NCBI GenBank assembly: GCA_021397835.1
Contig: JAJFZO010000191.1
Location: 7,259,001 to 7,323,000, forward strand
Length of the DNA: 64,000 bases
From: Moringa oleifera
Lineage: Eukaryota > Streptophyta > Magnoliopsida > Brassicales > Moringaceae
Reading direction: 5' to 3'
Shown: piece after piece, positions 48,992 to 60,700 of the stretch
Layout: every line of letters begins with the position of its first letter
How positions within the stretch are numbered: the stretch's first letter is position 1
Notes under the pieces: model-generated
Databases searched by the model: none
Told to the model about the DNA's origin: nothing
Seen by the model: only the letters and a program-made list of their open reading frames with translations
Position numbers and translations under genes: made by a program

Positions 48992-49590
48992 TTCCCTTTT
49001 CTTCGTTACGTTTTCTCCTTACTCCGAAAGGAGACTGGTCAATATAAAACATTTATAAACAAAAAAAAAAAAAAAAACTCTCACAATTAAGGGAAAGCAG
49101 CACGGCTTACCTCCTGCGTTCTGATCCCAGCAGGAGCCATCTACCATTATTAAAGAAAAAAGAACATGAACACGTGTCAACCAAATAAACACTTTAAGAG
49201 TAAAAGAAAAGAACGTGCCACAAGCAAGCTGCTAGTCCCAGCAAAAATGATCCGGGATCATATTAAACGGACCTTGAATAAGCAGTGATCAAGCTGCTGC
49301 TGCACATCAACAAAAGCTGAACGAACCCGTCTGCGAGAAGGGGCATAGTCAAGATTTTGGGAGGCGATCAGATTCAATTGTTCGCTCACTCCTTCAATTG
49401 CAGCACTTTTGGCCGCGACTCTGAGTTGGCGAGTCCATCCTGCAGGAAACGCAGGCGTCTTGCTCGTTTCGGATCGGGCAATAACGGGTACATGTAAATG
49501 TCGCGGATTGGAGAGCCCAGAGTCGGGTCTCCGGCGGAATAGGAGAGAGAGGTCCGGTGACCTGAGTCTGAAAGTCAAAGCGAGGTCCAT
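45607..49590 (-). CDS. Monoacylglycerol lipase / caffeoylshikimate esterase-type alpha/beta hydrolase, eight exons
   Basis: Exons on the minus strand: 49590-49273, 49140-49111, 48854-48725, 48599-48453, 48351-48221, 46785-46648, 46052-45954, 45819-45607; 1,206 nt, 401 residues, all introns GT-AG. The hydrolase_4 (lysophospholipase) fold has the oxyanion motif HGYGDT at 148-153, the nucleophile elbow GQSMGG with Ser224, Asp344 in HGAADKVTDP, and His374 in EEGYHCILEGEP, so the catalytic triad is complete. Family members cleave monoacylglycerols, and one clade cleaves caffeoylshikimate in lignin synthesis. The sequence here does not decide the substrate. Residues 1-106 form an extension rich in Arg and Ser with few acids at the start, as in plastid-directed MAGL members; targeting is inferred. 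Exon 2 has only ten codons and begins with ATG, so a shorter form is possible. Confidence 0.92.
48949..48986. repeat. (AT)19 microsatellite in hydrolase intron 2
   Basis: Nineteen AT units between exons 2 and 3 of the hydrolase gene. Confidence 0.95.
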
Positions 49591-49726
49591 TGGTCAATAA
49601 AGTTATCAGTTTCCAGATGGAATGGAGTCCGGCCCTGGTTGCCTTTATGCTTGTTGGCTCAGGAGCACTAGTCAGTGCTGACTGTCCAAATAGCACGCGC
49701 CACTTTGCTTGGCAATACTTATGGGC

Positions 49727-49732
49727 CACGTG
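49727..49732. promoter_or_regulatory. G-box (CACGTG) upstream of the hydrolase gene
   Basis: CACGTG lies 137 bp upstream of the hydrolase start codon, in the likely core promoter or leader. A second CACGTG lies at 49171-49176 in intron 1, just ahead of exon 2. Binding is inferred from the motif only. Confidence 0.35.
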
Positions 49733-49859
49733 CTTTTTTTTTTTTTTTGGGGAGCCAATATTGTATACGAGTGCGCAGGCTGGTCGGTGATCGATGCGCA
49801 GAACAAAAAGGGTCACGCAAATATGCAACCAAGGAGTACAATTTCTACTTGATTTTGTG

Positions 49860-52800
49860 TTTCTAAAAAAAATTATAATTTAATAAATAATTCAAAACAA
49901 AAAAATTAACATATATTTCACATGGTTTGAATTCATAATACAATACATGTTTTTTCAAAGTCAACAAAATTAAACTTAGTTTCGCCACTTGTTTATGTAA
50001 CAAGTGGAAGGATTAATGGAGACATTAACAAAATTAAAATCATAAAGTTTAACATATGTTGAATTAAAAACATAGTGAGTCTTTCTTTGCTCCAATTTTT
50101 ATACCATTTTACCTAAATATGAAAATAAATATATTATTTTTTGAAAAAAGGCTAGCATTAGGCATAATTTGTTGTAAAATTGATTACGAAATGTTGGGGT
50201 GTGGACTTATATTTTTGTTAAACATTTTATTTTTATCTTTTTGTAACATTTTTATTAATTTTGCCTAATTAATGACACTCTAATATTAAGTTAATATAAT
50301 TTTTACAAATTTAAAATTTATAAATATAATTAATACATAAGTAAAAAATTTTAGTGAATTCTTAAAACATTTAGGTCAACATGTGCATAGTGTTGATGTA
50401 ATAAGATTTTTATTTATTAATTCATATTTTAAAAATTTAATATTAAATATTTTTTATAAATCTAAATTTTCTTATTTTCATTTTATTTTAAAGATTTTTC
50501 TTTTATTTTGTTTTAAATTTTATTAATTATTTTATTTTTATTTTTATTTTTATTGAAAATTATAACATTAATAAAATTGAACAAGAAAAATAACTTGATG
50601 CAATATTTTTTTAAAAAAACTATGAATTTATTTATTGTGGAACGACTTTATTATATAAAATACTACTTGCAGATTAATTTAAGAATTTAATTACTAAACA
50701 TTATAAATTAACAATCTAATAATAATAATATTAATCATTAATTCTTAATATTATTATAAGTAACCTTTATTTTATATGACATTTGTGATATACAAATAAA
50801 TATCAATGTTAATTTTTAAAAAATAATATTAAATTCTTCAGGTGTATTATAAAAGTTTTAAGCTAGTGTAAGTAGAAATTTGGATAAATATTTGCAAAAA
50901 TTTTGAACTATAACTTGAGTCACAATTTAAACCTTATTGGTAACAAATTCTGATATTTTATTAATTAGTGAAAACAACTCTTGAGGTTTGACAATGTCAA
51001 AAAGAGTCTTAAGTAAGAGGTAGTATTATCTTTTTCATGTTGTCTTACCACGTTATGTCCTTCCAAATGATACTAGAAACAAGAAACAAGTTATCATTCA
51101 TTTGAACTTCATCTTTAAAATTAAAATGATTTTGGAGATTTTCTTCTCAAATTGGTGGTCGAAATTAGGTTTATATACTATTCTTTTTCTTGTATTGTAA
51201 CTTGAATTCTATATGTAGTCGAGACGTGACAATTATCGACCATATGGAGAGTAAAGTATCAGTTTTTGACCTCAATTACTATTCATGTGGATCTTGGGTT
51301 AAATCACGCACTTCTTGAACTTGTAAGAATCCAAAGGAGGAGGTTTTAGGCGTATGGCAAGAACGGGATAAGTAGATCTCTTTGATTTGGTTTTCAATTG
51401 AGCATGTTACTTACTTGGATGCTTGGGTGTCAAGTGTTGAAGAACTAAACTTATAAAATTTAAAATAATGAAGATAGCATAGGTAATTCAACTTGTCTTA
51501 TTCTTGAGTTTAAGTTTATTACAATATAGGTAATATTCTTGCAAATGCAGTAAATGTAGCAACAAGTTATTGTAAGTTACTTGATATTGGTTGCTTATGC
51601 AGATGACGCCCAAAAAAAAAAAAAAGAAGTTAACATAAGTACTTCAATATATGTTTGTTTATGCAGATATAATATGATATTTGTGCAGATGGTACTGATT
51701 TATTTGGTAATATTATTCTTGTTAGATGATATCGATTTTTTGATAGCAATATATGGTTTGATTTATGTAGTTACTTGATATTGCATTTGTGGACATGATA
51801 CTATGGTACATTTATATTTGAATTAATTGGTTTGTTTTTGTTTTATGGTTAATGCAAAAGCATTGCTTTTACGGATACTTCCAATAGTATGATCCTTCAA
51901 TTTGTAGTTGTGAAATGCAAGTATTTCTAAGAGTGATAGGTCAACTGCAAAAGCTACAAGATAGAGTCACTTTTTACAAGAAACTTGCTTGAGTTTCTTG
52001 AATTATCACTATTTTCATAGTGATTATATATTTTGTTCATTAGTGTAAGCAACTAGTGCAATAAATATAGTTTTATGTTTCTTTATACTTTAATGAATGA
52101 ACGTAGTTAGACTTAGATATTTTGATGTATGAATCTTAATCATACGAAATGGTATTTGTTCACGCAAGCTCTATGTTAGATGTTATTGGTGCTTCTATAT
52201 TGTCGATGATTTCATCATATATGGTACATGTTTTTTAGTTTCATAGATTAAATTACTTCGAAGATAACTTGAATCATCTAATGCTATCATCATCCACAAC
52301 AAGCAAAATAAATAAGCATATAAAATTTCACAGCATTTCAAAAAAAAAAAAAGAAGACAAAAACAACATCTTAGATTCGAACCAACTCAAATTACAATCA
52401 TTACTTCTTTAATTCACATAAGCATCTAGCAATTTATAAAATATTACTCAGAACATTCACTTAAAAACTAATAACTAATGTTCATTCTAATCTATAACTT
52501 AACTAATTGTTCAAAACATTAATTTAACAACTAATGTTTATAACTCAAAAATCATATTCAACATTTTCCTCGTTTGGTAGCATATTTCAGTCTAGTCCAT
52601 TGTTTTAGTGGACGAATGTTAGTGAATCCTAATGGTGTTAAGGCTATTATGGTGCTAGAATCTGTTGATGCATTGTTAGACGATGATGATCTATTTGTGA
52701 CGATAATAAATGATCTTATAATTGATGGTAGTGGTGCTGTTGATATTGGATCAAGGAATATAATTGTAGCTCTTCTTGGCTAGTAAGATGGTCTTGGATG

Positions 52801-54270
52801 TTACCTTAGCAGGTTATAATGAGGATGAATTGCTCTAAGAGATAGATTTGGTTGGAGTGAACTTGGTTGGTGTCATAACCATGGTTTTAATTGGGGAAAT
52901 CCTCAGCATGAGAGAACATGAAGAGTGCCACCAATCCTATTTAAGTGGAATTGGTCAATATAAAGGGTAAATCGATCCTTTTTTAATTAAAAAATATGGG
53001 TTTGGGAGTTGTTTACATTTGGAGAAGGATTAGTACCCTTCAAAACATCCATAATTGGTGTTAGCTTAAATTATTATTTATTTAAAAAAATTTATGTTAA
53101 TAAGGGGTATTTTGGAAAAGTATAAAAGATTTTCACACTATTTTAATCCCTCGAACTGAGAAAAGTTTTTAAAGAGAAAGAAGGATTTCTCATTTACTCA
53201 TTCCTCTCTTTTAAAACATGGATGAGGCTATGAAAGTGTAAATATATATAATAAAATATTATTATTATTTTATTTTTTTAAAAAAATATACTCATAAGGA
53301 ACAACTAGAGAGTTATTATTTAAGAAGAGTCCAAAGCCTTTACTAATAAATAATGACATTTATCATCATTTCCCATTCACACAAAATATCCTATCACAAT
53401 TTTTAACAAAAAAATAACCAAATTCAATCAATCGTCAATAATATTTCATTCAAGAAATCAAATTCTTAATGCTATTCATTAAATACATCGGAAAAAAAGA
53501 AAGGGTATCTCTCGAAGTCCCTTACAACTTCTCGATACTAATCCAATCCTTACGCAAACAATATTTCTAGCTATCACTTGAATCTAAAAGATTTTCTAAC
53601 AACTTCATGAGAAACTTTTTTTAGAAAAAGAAAAGGAAAATAAATAAAGAAACTTCCATTTAAAATGAAAGAACTTTTTTTAACAAGTAAGACTAATTCT
53701 TGTTGAATGATTTCTTGATGTCTTGCCTTGAGAGTGCACCCTTATTTATAGGAAAATTTTAGCGTATTTTAAATCAAATGGTGGGAGGGTGTTCCACGCA
53801 CTGTTGATTTTTCTTGGCATTCCTTCTTCCGAGCTATTCCTGCCACTCTTTGTGAATCAGTCTTTCATTATTTGCATCCGTCCTTCCTATTTTATAGCTT
53901 CTTTTTGCATGTCATTCCTTTATTGAAGCCAAGCATTCATCAATTTTCAATATTTATCCTTCTCATGAGGCTTGAGTCCCCTCATTTGGTATTTGACCTC
54001 TCAATTTCATTCTAATCTTCCTTTTAAATGCATTATATTAAAAATAACTAGGTTATAGAGATTTTTATGATATTTCTATGTAATCATTTCTTAAAAAAAT
54101 TCTTTTATTGCATGGATAAATCATCTTTATAGATTTAATAGGTCTACTCTCCCTTTGGGTACCCTTAAGTGGAAATTCCTTAACTTGCCATATTAACAAT
54201 ACACCTTTGTCTTATCAGCATTATTGCTTCACTGGTTGGTATTCTAGCAAGTAAAAACCCTCCATGTCGA
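49860..54270. other. Gene-poor AT-rich region
   Basis: No gene recognised on either strand. 50280-50780 is extremely AT-rich. 52980-53240 has a conserved-looking stretch ('gggtttgggagttgtttaca') that reads like a dispersed repeat but has no partner here. Short frames near 51581 and 52574 show no family likeness. Confidence 0.45.
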
Positions 54271-54278
54271 CAAAAAAG

Positions 54279-54580
54279 CCACATTACTAGACACATCAAT
54301 AGGAATCCCTTATTTTTAAATAATTTTTTTCTACATCATTTTTCTTGCCTTGTTTGTTATTATTCCAACAAATCCAATACATCCACATCAGTGTTACTGC
54401 CATGTCATAAGATATTCTCTCATGTGCCACGTCAATTGATGTTCCTTTAAAAGCTTTTTATTCTATCTTAGCCACATCATTAGGTGTTCCTCGAATCATA
54501 TTCATCCACATTAACATCAACATCAACATCATTACCACATCATAAGGTATTCCCCGTAGTTATATTCAATAGGTATTCCT
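54279..54580. repeat. Six degenerate copies of a ~21-bp phrase
   Basis: Units resembling gccacatcataaggtattcc occur at 54290-54310, 54399-54420, 54426-54446, 54471-54491, 54534-54554 and 54565-54580, with irregular spacing. Consensus about g(a/c)cac(a/g)tca(t/a)(t/a)(a/g)g(g/a)t(a/g)ttcc. No reading frame runs through them. Confidence 0.55.
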
Positions 54581-54589
54581 CCATCCTAA

Positions 54590-56518
54590 CTGCTTTTCCA
54601 CAATGGCTAGATCTTTAAATCTTTTATAGATACACTTAACGACTCATTTTTCCCTTTTAATTTTTGACTTTCCTCTTGCTTTTATTTCCTTTGCTAACAA
54701 TTTCACCAGCTACTGTTCATCGTGGGATGTTTTTCAATTTCTATATTTACCCATTTGAGATGTGGGTCCTCAACTGTTATAATAAGGATTGATTAAGATT
54801 GGGAGAATTTATGATATTCCACTTTTAACAGATATGGTTAATCCTAGATTTGACAAAAAAACTTGATCAAATAGATCTTTGACTTTCAGTATATTCGAGG
54901 AAAGTCTAAAAAAAAGGTTACACCTTTTTCTTAATCCATTTATGTTATTGATCTGTGAAAGCTATAAGATATCTTCATCTTAACTAGTACCAAATGGTTG
55001 GAAGGTGTTAGTTGCTTTTACTAAAAAGTGAAGAAGGGGAAGATAAGAATGGTTGTTCATTGTTCGATCCTCCAATTCGATAACACTTTTTTTGGGTTTG
55101 TCATTTCGCGAGTAAAGTAAGAAAACAAAAAGCTATGGTGATGGCAGAATTTTGCCCTTATTTATATCTATTTAGTGATTAGTCCATTGGTTTCTTTAAT
55201 CTTACTAGGTCTTCTTTTTCAATTTTTTGGAAATACTTCGACTTATCTAAAAAAATTATTAATGTACAAATGTGCTTTCAATCCTTCCGGTGTTCTAGAA
55301 GTTGTTTTGATATACTATTTATCTTATTTTAATTTTATGTATTATCCTTCATCTGGAAGTAATCTTTTCCTTTTCCTTGGCTAGTACCTCTCAACAAGAT
55401 TGATCCATTTGGATTTTGATCCATGATGGCCTTTTTATTGATTTTAATGATTAGATTTCTCTATGAATTAAAAAGAGGTGCTTTGGATCAGGATTAATTA
55501 CTAATGATAGCGTTAAAATCGGGGGGAAGGATAAAGGAAAATGCAATGCCTATATTAAATCAATTGATTCGTCATGGTAGAGAAGAAAAAGATACAAGGA
55601 TCGTACTTGAGCTTTGGATCAATATCTCCAAAGAAGTTATAGGAAAGAGAATATTATAACATCTTTAATTCGTGTTTTTTAAATGATTGCCATGTTTCGC
55701 ATGCTGGATATTCTACTATTCCATGTTTTTACCGAAATCGTGACAATCCTTATTTTAATTAGGCTGGCAAAACGATGTCGATTTTTAATTCTTGTTTATC
55801 CCTATCTAACCCCACGTTTATGATCTGAGTTTTTTCTTGATGGGAGATAATTTCTTTTTTCTCACTTTGTAGTTACCTGAAAAATTTTGGTGGTAGTTTT
55901 ATTTTCTCTTTTATTTCGAGGTCATCTATGAAGATGTCTTTCTTGCTTTAAGTTCATTTATGATGTTGAATTTTTTGTAACTAGGTTTTCCTAAAAAGAG
56001 TATAAAACTTTTCATTATGCATGTTTGGAAATGAGGAATGAGACGAGTTAAGTTTATAAAAGTAGCAAGGAATGAGATGGATGGGATTAAAAAAAGAAAT
56101 GAAGAAGAAAAAAGTACAAGCTTTTTATTATGCTCTTATATCACATTGGGACTATAAGTGGATTAGGCCCCCACCAATTGCTCAGGTTAAGGGGACCTAT
56201 TGATTTGCCTAGTTTTGCTAATATGTGAACAACTCGATGAGTTATCGAGATTAGAATAGATTCACCATAAAGCCATCCTACAGAGCAAAAATTTCAAGCA
56301 AGTGGTTTCTTGTAGTTAACGGCCTAAGTAACTCCGAGTTTATTTAACTTCTTTTGCTCTTTTTTGTTTTTTTTTTTGTTTCCATGTAGTCGACCAAAAA
56401 TTGACTCCTAACTTTCTGAATTATTGGGTAGTTTAAGTATCATTAGGATACTATGAAGATGCTTACCCAGTCCATTGCTAACTTGCCAACCTTTACTGAA
56501 AGTCTGATTAATTTCGAG
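54590..56518. other. Probable continuation of retroelement debris, no gene seen
   Basis: Short frames only. The stretch follows the gag remnant in its direction of reading, where protease or polymerase would be expected, but I could not recognise either. Confidence 0.3.
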
Positions 56519-59500
56519 CTATAGGTGCAAAGAGAATTTATGTGGTCTTTCCTTTGCAAACTCTGTGGCATTGACGAAGTCTAACATTTGGAAGGCGCTC
56601 TCCTCTTTATCAAGTGCCTCTAAGTACAAAAAGTCCTTAGTGACGGAGGCTATGATATCTGCCTCACCATGGCACCACATGGGTCGACTAATAAAGCAAC
56701 TAGACCATAATGACCATCTTGGGTCTATGAATATATGCCATTTTTTTCCTTCACTTATTGCCCTTGTTGATGCTTTTTTCTTCACCAAAAATGGGCATCG
56801 GTTAACATTAAAGTTTCTTTTAACTCTTATTGGATCATGTTTACCTCGTGAGTAGGTGGAAGATTGGTAGCCACATTTAAGGCCTTTTTTGTTTCAAATG
56901 ACAAGATGTCACTGTCGATTAGCTTTTGCACCAGATACTTGAAAGTAAAGCAGTCATCGATGTGTGCCCTTATGCTCCAAAGTGGTATGGGAAAGTTGCA
57001 ACATGATTATACCACTTAGGAAATAGTGGAGTTAAGGGCCACATGAATTCCAGAGCCACTAGTTTCTATTCTAAAAGTTGAAGGTACAGCTCATGGTAGG
57101 AAATAGGAATTGGACAAATGGAAGTTCTTTGCCTCTTCAAGGGTGGGTTCCCAAAACGCGTTCTGTTTATGTTGGCGCCAAAGGATCAGAGGGCGGACCT
57201 GTTTGACCACATCTTGAGTTTGAATCGAATAGTAATGCGTGGCAAGGTTATTTATAGTGTCTTGACCATAGGATGGTTGATAAAGTTAGCCTCATCTTTT
57301 TTCTTTAGGGATGTAGCTCTCCTTATAACAAAATCTTCTAACTTGCCTGACTTCAGGGCATTCTTGATAAGCTTTTCGGTTTTGTACTATCTGTGCAAAC
57401 TTTTCCCCTACCATTATGATTGGGTGGTTGTAAAGTGTGAGCTTTAATATTTCATGAAATTTTAAGAGAGCTCAGTGCCCACGAGAAGGGGTTGTACGTA
57501 AGTTATGGTTTCCCTCTAATGAGTCTCATATTTTTTGAATGTCTTATTATTTTTCTTGCTCATATGGTAAGGGTGACCCAATTGGGACCTAGTCCCTCCA
57601 TATGTTTGGTAATAGAGAAGGAATAGTATGACTAGATCTTTCCATTCTTGTATCTTGGTCGGTTCAAGGTTATATACCGTTCAACTGCTTCATCCTTGAG
57701 GCTATCTTAAAATCAGTGTATGAGGAGCTTTTGGTTCTTTTCATGACCATACATCTCATGTAAGAACTTTTTCAAGTGAGTACGAGGGCAACAAGTCCTA
57801 CCGTCCTTGTCAAACTCCAGGGCTTTGAACTTTGAAGGGATAACCAGAACAGTCACCAGGCTTAGGTTAGCAAAGTCTATCCCCATAGCCTCTTTTTCTT
57901 TTTTTAAGACTTGATTTGTCCTGTTAACCCTTCTGTCTTAGCCAGTAGCTCTTGGTTCTGAGGATTGTAATCCCCAAACACTTTTGTTCAATAGGATCAT
58001 TTAAGTTAGGGACTTGGATGACTTTGGGTGCTTTATCTACTACCTTTGGAATGCTCGGTTATTCTCTATTCCAAGAGGCACAAGCGACTATTAGGCTAAG
58101 GGGTCTTACCATAAAACTCAGGTTGTGGATTGTTTCTTGTTTAGATTCCTTGGGAACCTTTTGCTTCAACAGTGTTCCAATGAAGCTCATCATTTGTAAG
58201 AACTATTCTTGCATGGAAAGTTTGAGATCATGATGATTCTTCATCATTCTCTCATGCATTTAAGCTTGAGCTTGCTCCTACCTCTCGATACGGGCCAATT
58301 GATCTTTTATTTTAGATATATGAACCCGAGATTGAGTATTATATTTTAGAATGACTGGGTAACCTTTAGCCTTACCTATTTTGTTAATATGTTTTAAAAA
58401 TAAATGTATGCATGATATGTTAATGATGTAAATGTGCATGCAAAAATAAATCTCAGGATTTAGCATGAAAATGGAAAAATTGATGGTCTGCTAATCGTAC
58501 CTAACATTAAGCTTGTAATTGAATATATCAGAGACTCTTTAAAAAAAGACATGTAGTTTTTTTAACAAAGATTAATATATTTTATGAATTTTAAGTCTTA
58601 TTTTTGGAAATGACTCCCTTGAAGTGGTCTAGTTCATACTTAAAGCCAAAGGCTTCCTCCATGGTTTGTTTTCATTCACGTGATCAAATTTTGGATATGT
58701 TTTGCATTTTAAATAGAGCCCTCCTTATCTCAACACCATTATGTGCCGATCTTTGGCTTTCCCTTTCTAGAATTGTCCTTCTTGAGGTTTAGACTACTTT
58801 TGTCTTTTGAAAGTTAACCATCTAGCTTAGCTTGCAATCTCTTTCTTGATTAATTTTGGCCAGCAGATGATAGTTCTGATTTTTATGTTCTTGTTCTTTG
58901 GTCACCCTCTACTTGAAGAGATCCTCCATTAAATATTGATCAATCCTAATCTTTTTCTTTAGCTGGTCATTTTCTTATTTCACCTATTATAAGTCCTAGG
59001 TTAAGTTCTCATAATCTTTTTTCTAGTTGATTCTTCCTATTAATGTTAGAGCTTGAATCTATTTATCTTTGAAGTGATTGTGGGCCATATAGTATTCCAA
59101 TTCTCTTGCATGTTCCCTGAACTAATCCTTTTCTACCATTAGAGTATTTGTTGCCCTTTCTTGAATTAAGGCTTCATACTATAATGATTTCAGCTTTTAC
59201 TGCAAAATAAAGTTTTGAGATTCTAGCTCTTTAATCAATTGTTGGTCCTTATCTCTTTGCGTTTTTTTTGAAACAGTTAAAAAAAATCAAAGTAGACTGA
59301 TAGTGATAAAGCCACATTAGGAGCAACATGTCATAAACCAAGTTTTCCCTTCGCTCCTTTTATCTTGATATGGTCCCTCTTGCCCATTTATTTTTGAGCT
59401 ATTTTACAGAAGGATTACCATTTTTGACTTGCCTACGAGTATTGGTTGTAATTATTTGATTCAGTGATTTATTGAGCTTGAATTGTGGTTAGAATAAATT

Positions 59501-60700
59501 GCTTAATTTCGACCTGTCTTAATACCGTTAAAAGGTCACCTATCTAACATCATTTTCTTTCTAAGTGAAGAGAATAATATACTATTTATACATAGTCCTG
59601 TTCTGATTTGCCTGAATCTTTATGAACCCTCAAAGTGGAATTGCAAGAGCAAGGTTTCCTCCTCTTGCAAGAAACCGCATAAAAAGGATAGTATGGGGTC
59701 AATCTTAATGGGATTCCTTTTTTACCTTTATGCTGATGAATCAGTTGTTCTAGAAATTGAAGAAAAATGCTAAGATTGTCTCCTTTATTTCTCCAATGCC
59801 TCCGGATTGTCTATTCATGTGTGTCTAATGTTTCAACTACCATTGATTACTTGCTTGAGTTTTTTAATTTTAACGTACATCCTAAGAGATTATGCATTCT
59901 TAACTTCTAAGAGTGCCTTACATTCTTCTTGAGTTGGCACTACATACATGTTATTGAAATGGAAGTAGTAATGAGAAAGATCCTAAAAACTCACTACAGC
60001 CTTAAATGAGGGTTCTTCTATCCAAATTCACTGGTTTCATCTCAGAGTTAACAAAGAGTTGATAGATCATCCTTTTTGAAACTTAGAGAAACTATTTCTT
60101 TTAAGTTTGTTCAAAAACCCTGAGGTTAAGCATCACCAAATGTCCTCAAATCTTCTTTAGCCCATGATAACCACATTAGGGTTACAGATATCAGGTTAGG
60201 ATATCTTCATAATTAGAGTTTTGAACGAAATGGGACAAACCTTAGAAATTTCTATTGTGCCTGAAGCCTAATGTCATAAAGTTTCCTGTGTTAAATATCA
60301 TATAGGATGATGCAAAAGGATAAAATAACATAATAAGTCAGCACAAATCACCATCCAATTAGGGCTATCTAATCGGGGTTCGTGTCTTATATGAGGTGTT
60401 TTTATAGTCTGAGGTTTTCTGGATCTAATAGGATTAACATGCAAAGTTAATGGTCAATGGCTTAACCTAGAATGGTGTTTTATCAAGTTTTCAAGTTATT
60501 TAAAGGCTCCCATACTATCCCTTAATGGTAGTTTAGCAAGAAAGATACCCCTGTCCCGTAATCACCTACATGAAAGTACTTAGGAAGAAAACTTTCATCC
60601 AATGATGAAAATAGACACAAGGTTCTACCTGAGTGAGGTGACTTGCATCTCGTAAGGAGATTAGGTGCCTTTCGAATACTAGCTCTCACACCCCTCTTAA
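56519..60700 (-). pseudogene. Decayed TAT/Ogre-like Ty3/gypsy gag region and leader
   Basis: Read on the minus strand this gives a decayed gag. Near 58270-58460 is a coiled-coil stretch ('KIKDQLARIER', then 'HERMMKNHHDLKLSMQE'). At about 57715-57840 is text like 'FKALEFDKDG-TCCPRTHLKKF', corresponding to the 'F-KFDGT--P--HL--Y' gag motif. At 56880-56970 is HIDDCFTFKYLVQKLIDSD, corresponding to the 'H-I--C--LK--VQ-LID' segment near the gag C-terminus. At 56560-56640 is EESAFQMLDFVNATEF, as in the segment after gag of TAT-type elements. Many stops and shifts are present. The part 59600-60700 carries leader-like text. Protease and polymerase were not recognised before 55 kb. Boundaries are approximate. 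Confidence 0.6.

Noticed and set aside
48590..49047. Plus-strand frames of about 100 codons
   Set aside because: Antisense shadows of hydrolase exons and the AT microsatellite.
52370..52400. 'gattcgaacc' resembling the T-arm of a tRNA
   Set aside because: No acceptor stem, D-arm or anticodon arm at the right distances on either strand.
57118..57447. 109-codon plus-strand frame
   Set aside because: Antisense of the minus-strand retroelement gag remnant.
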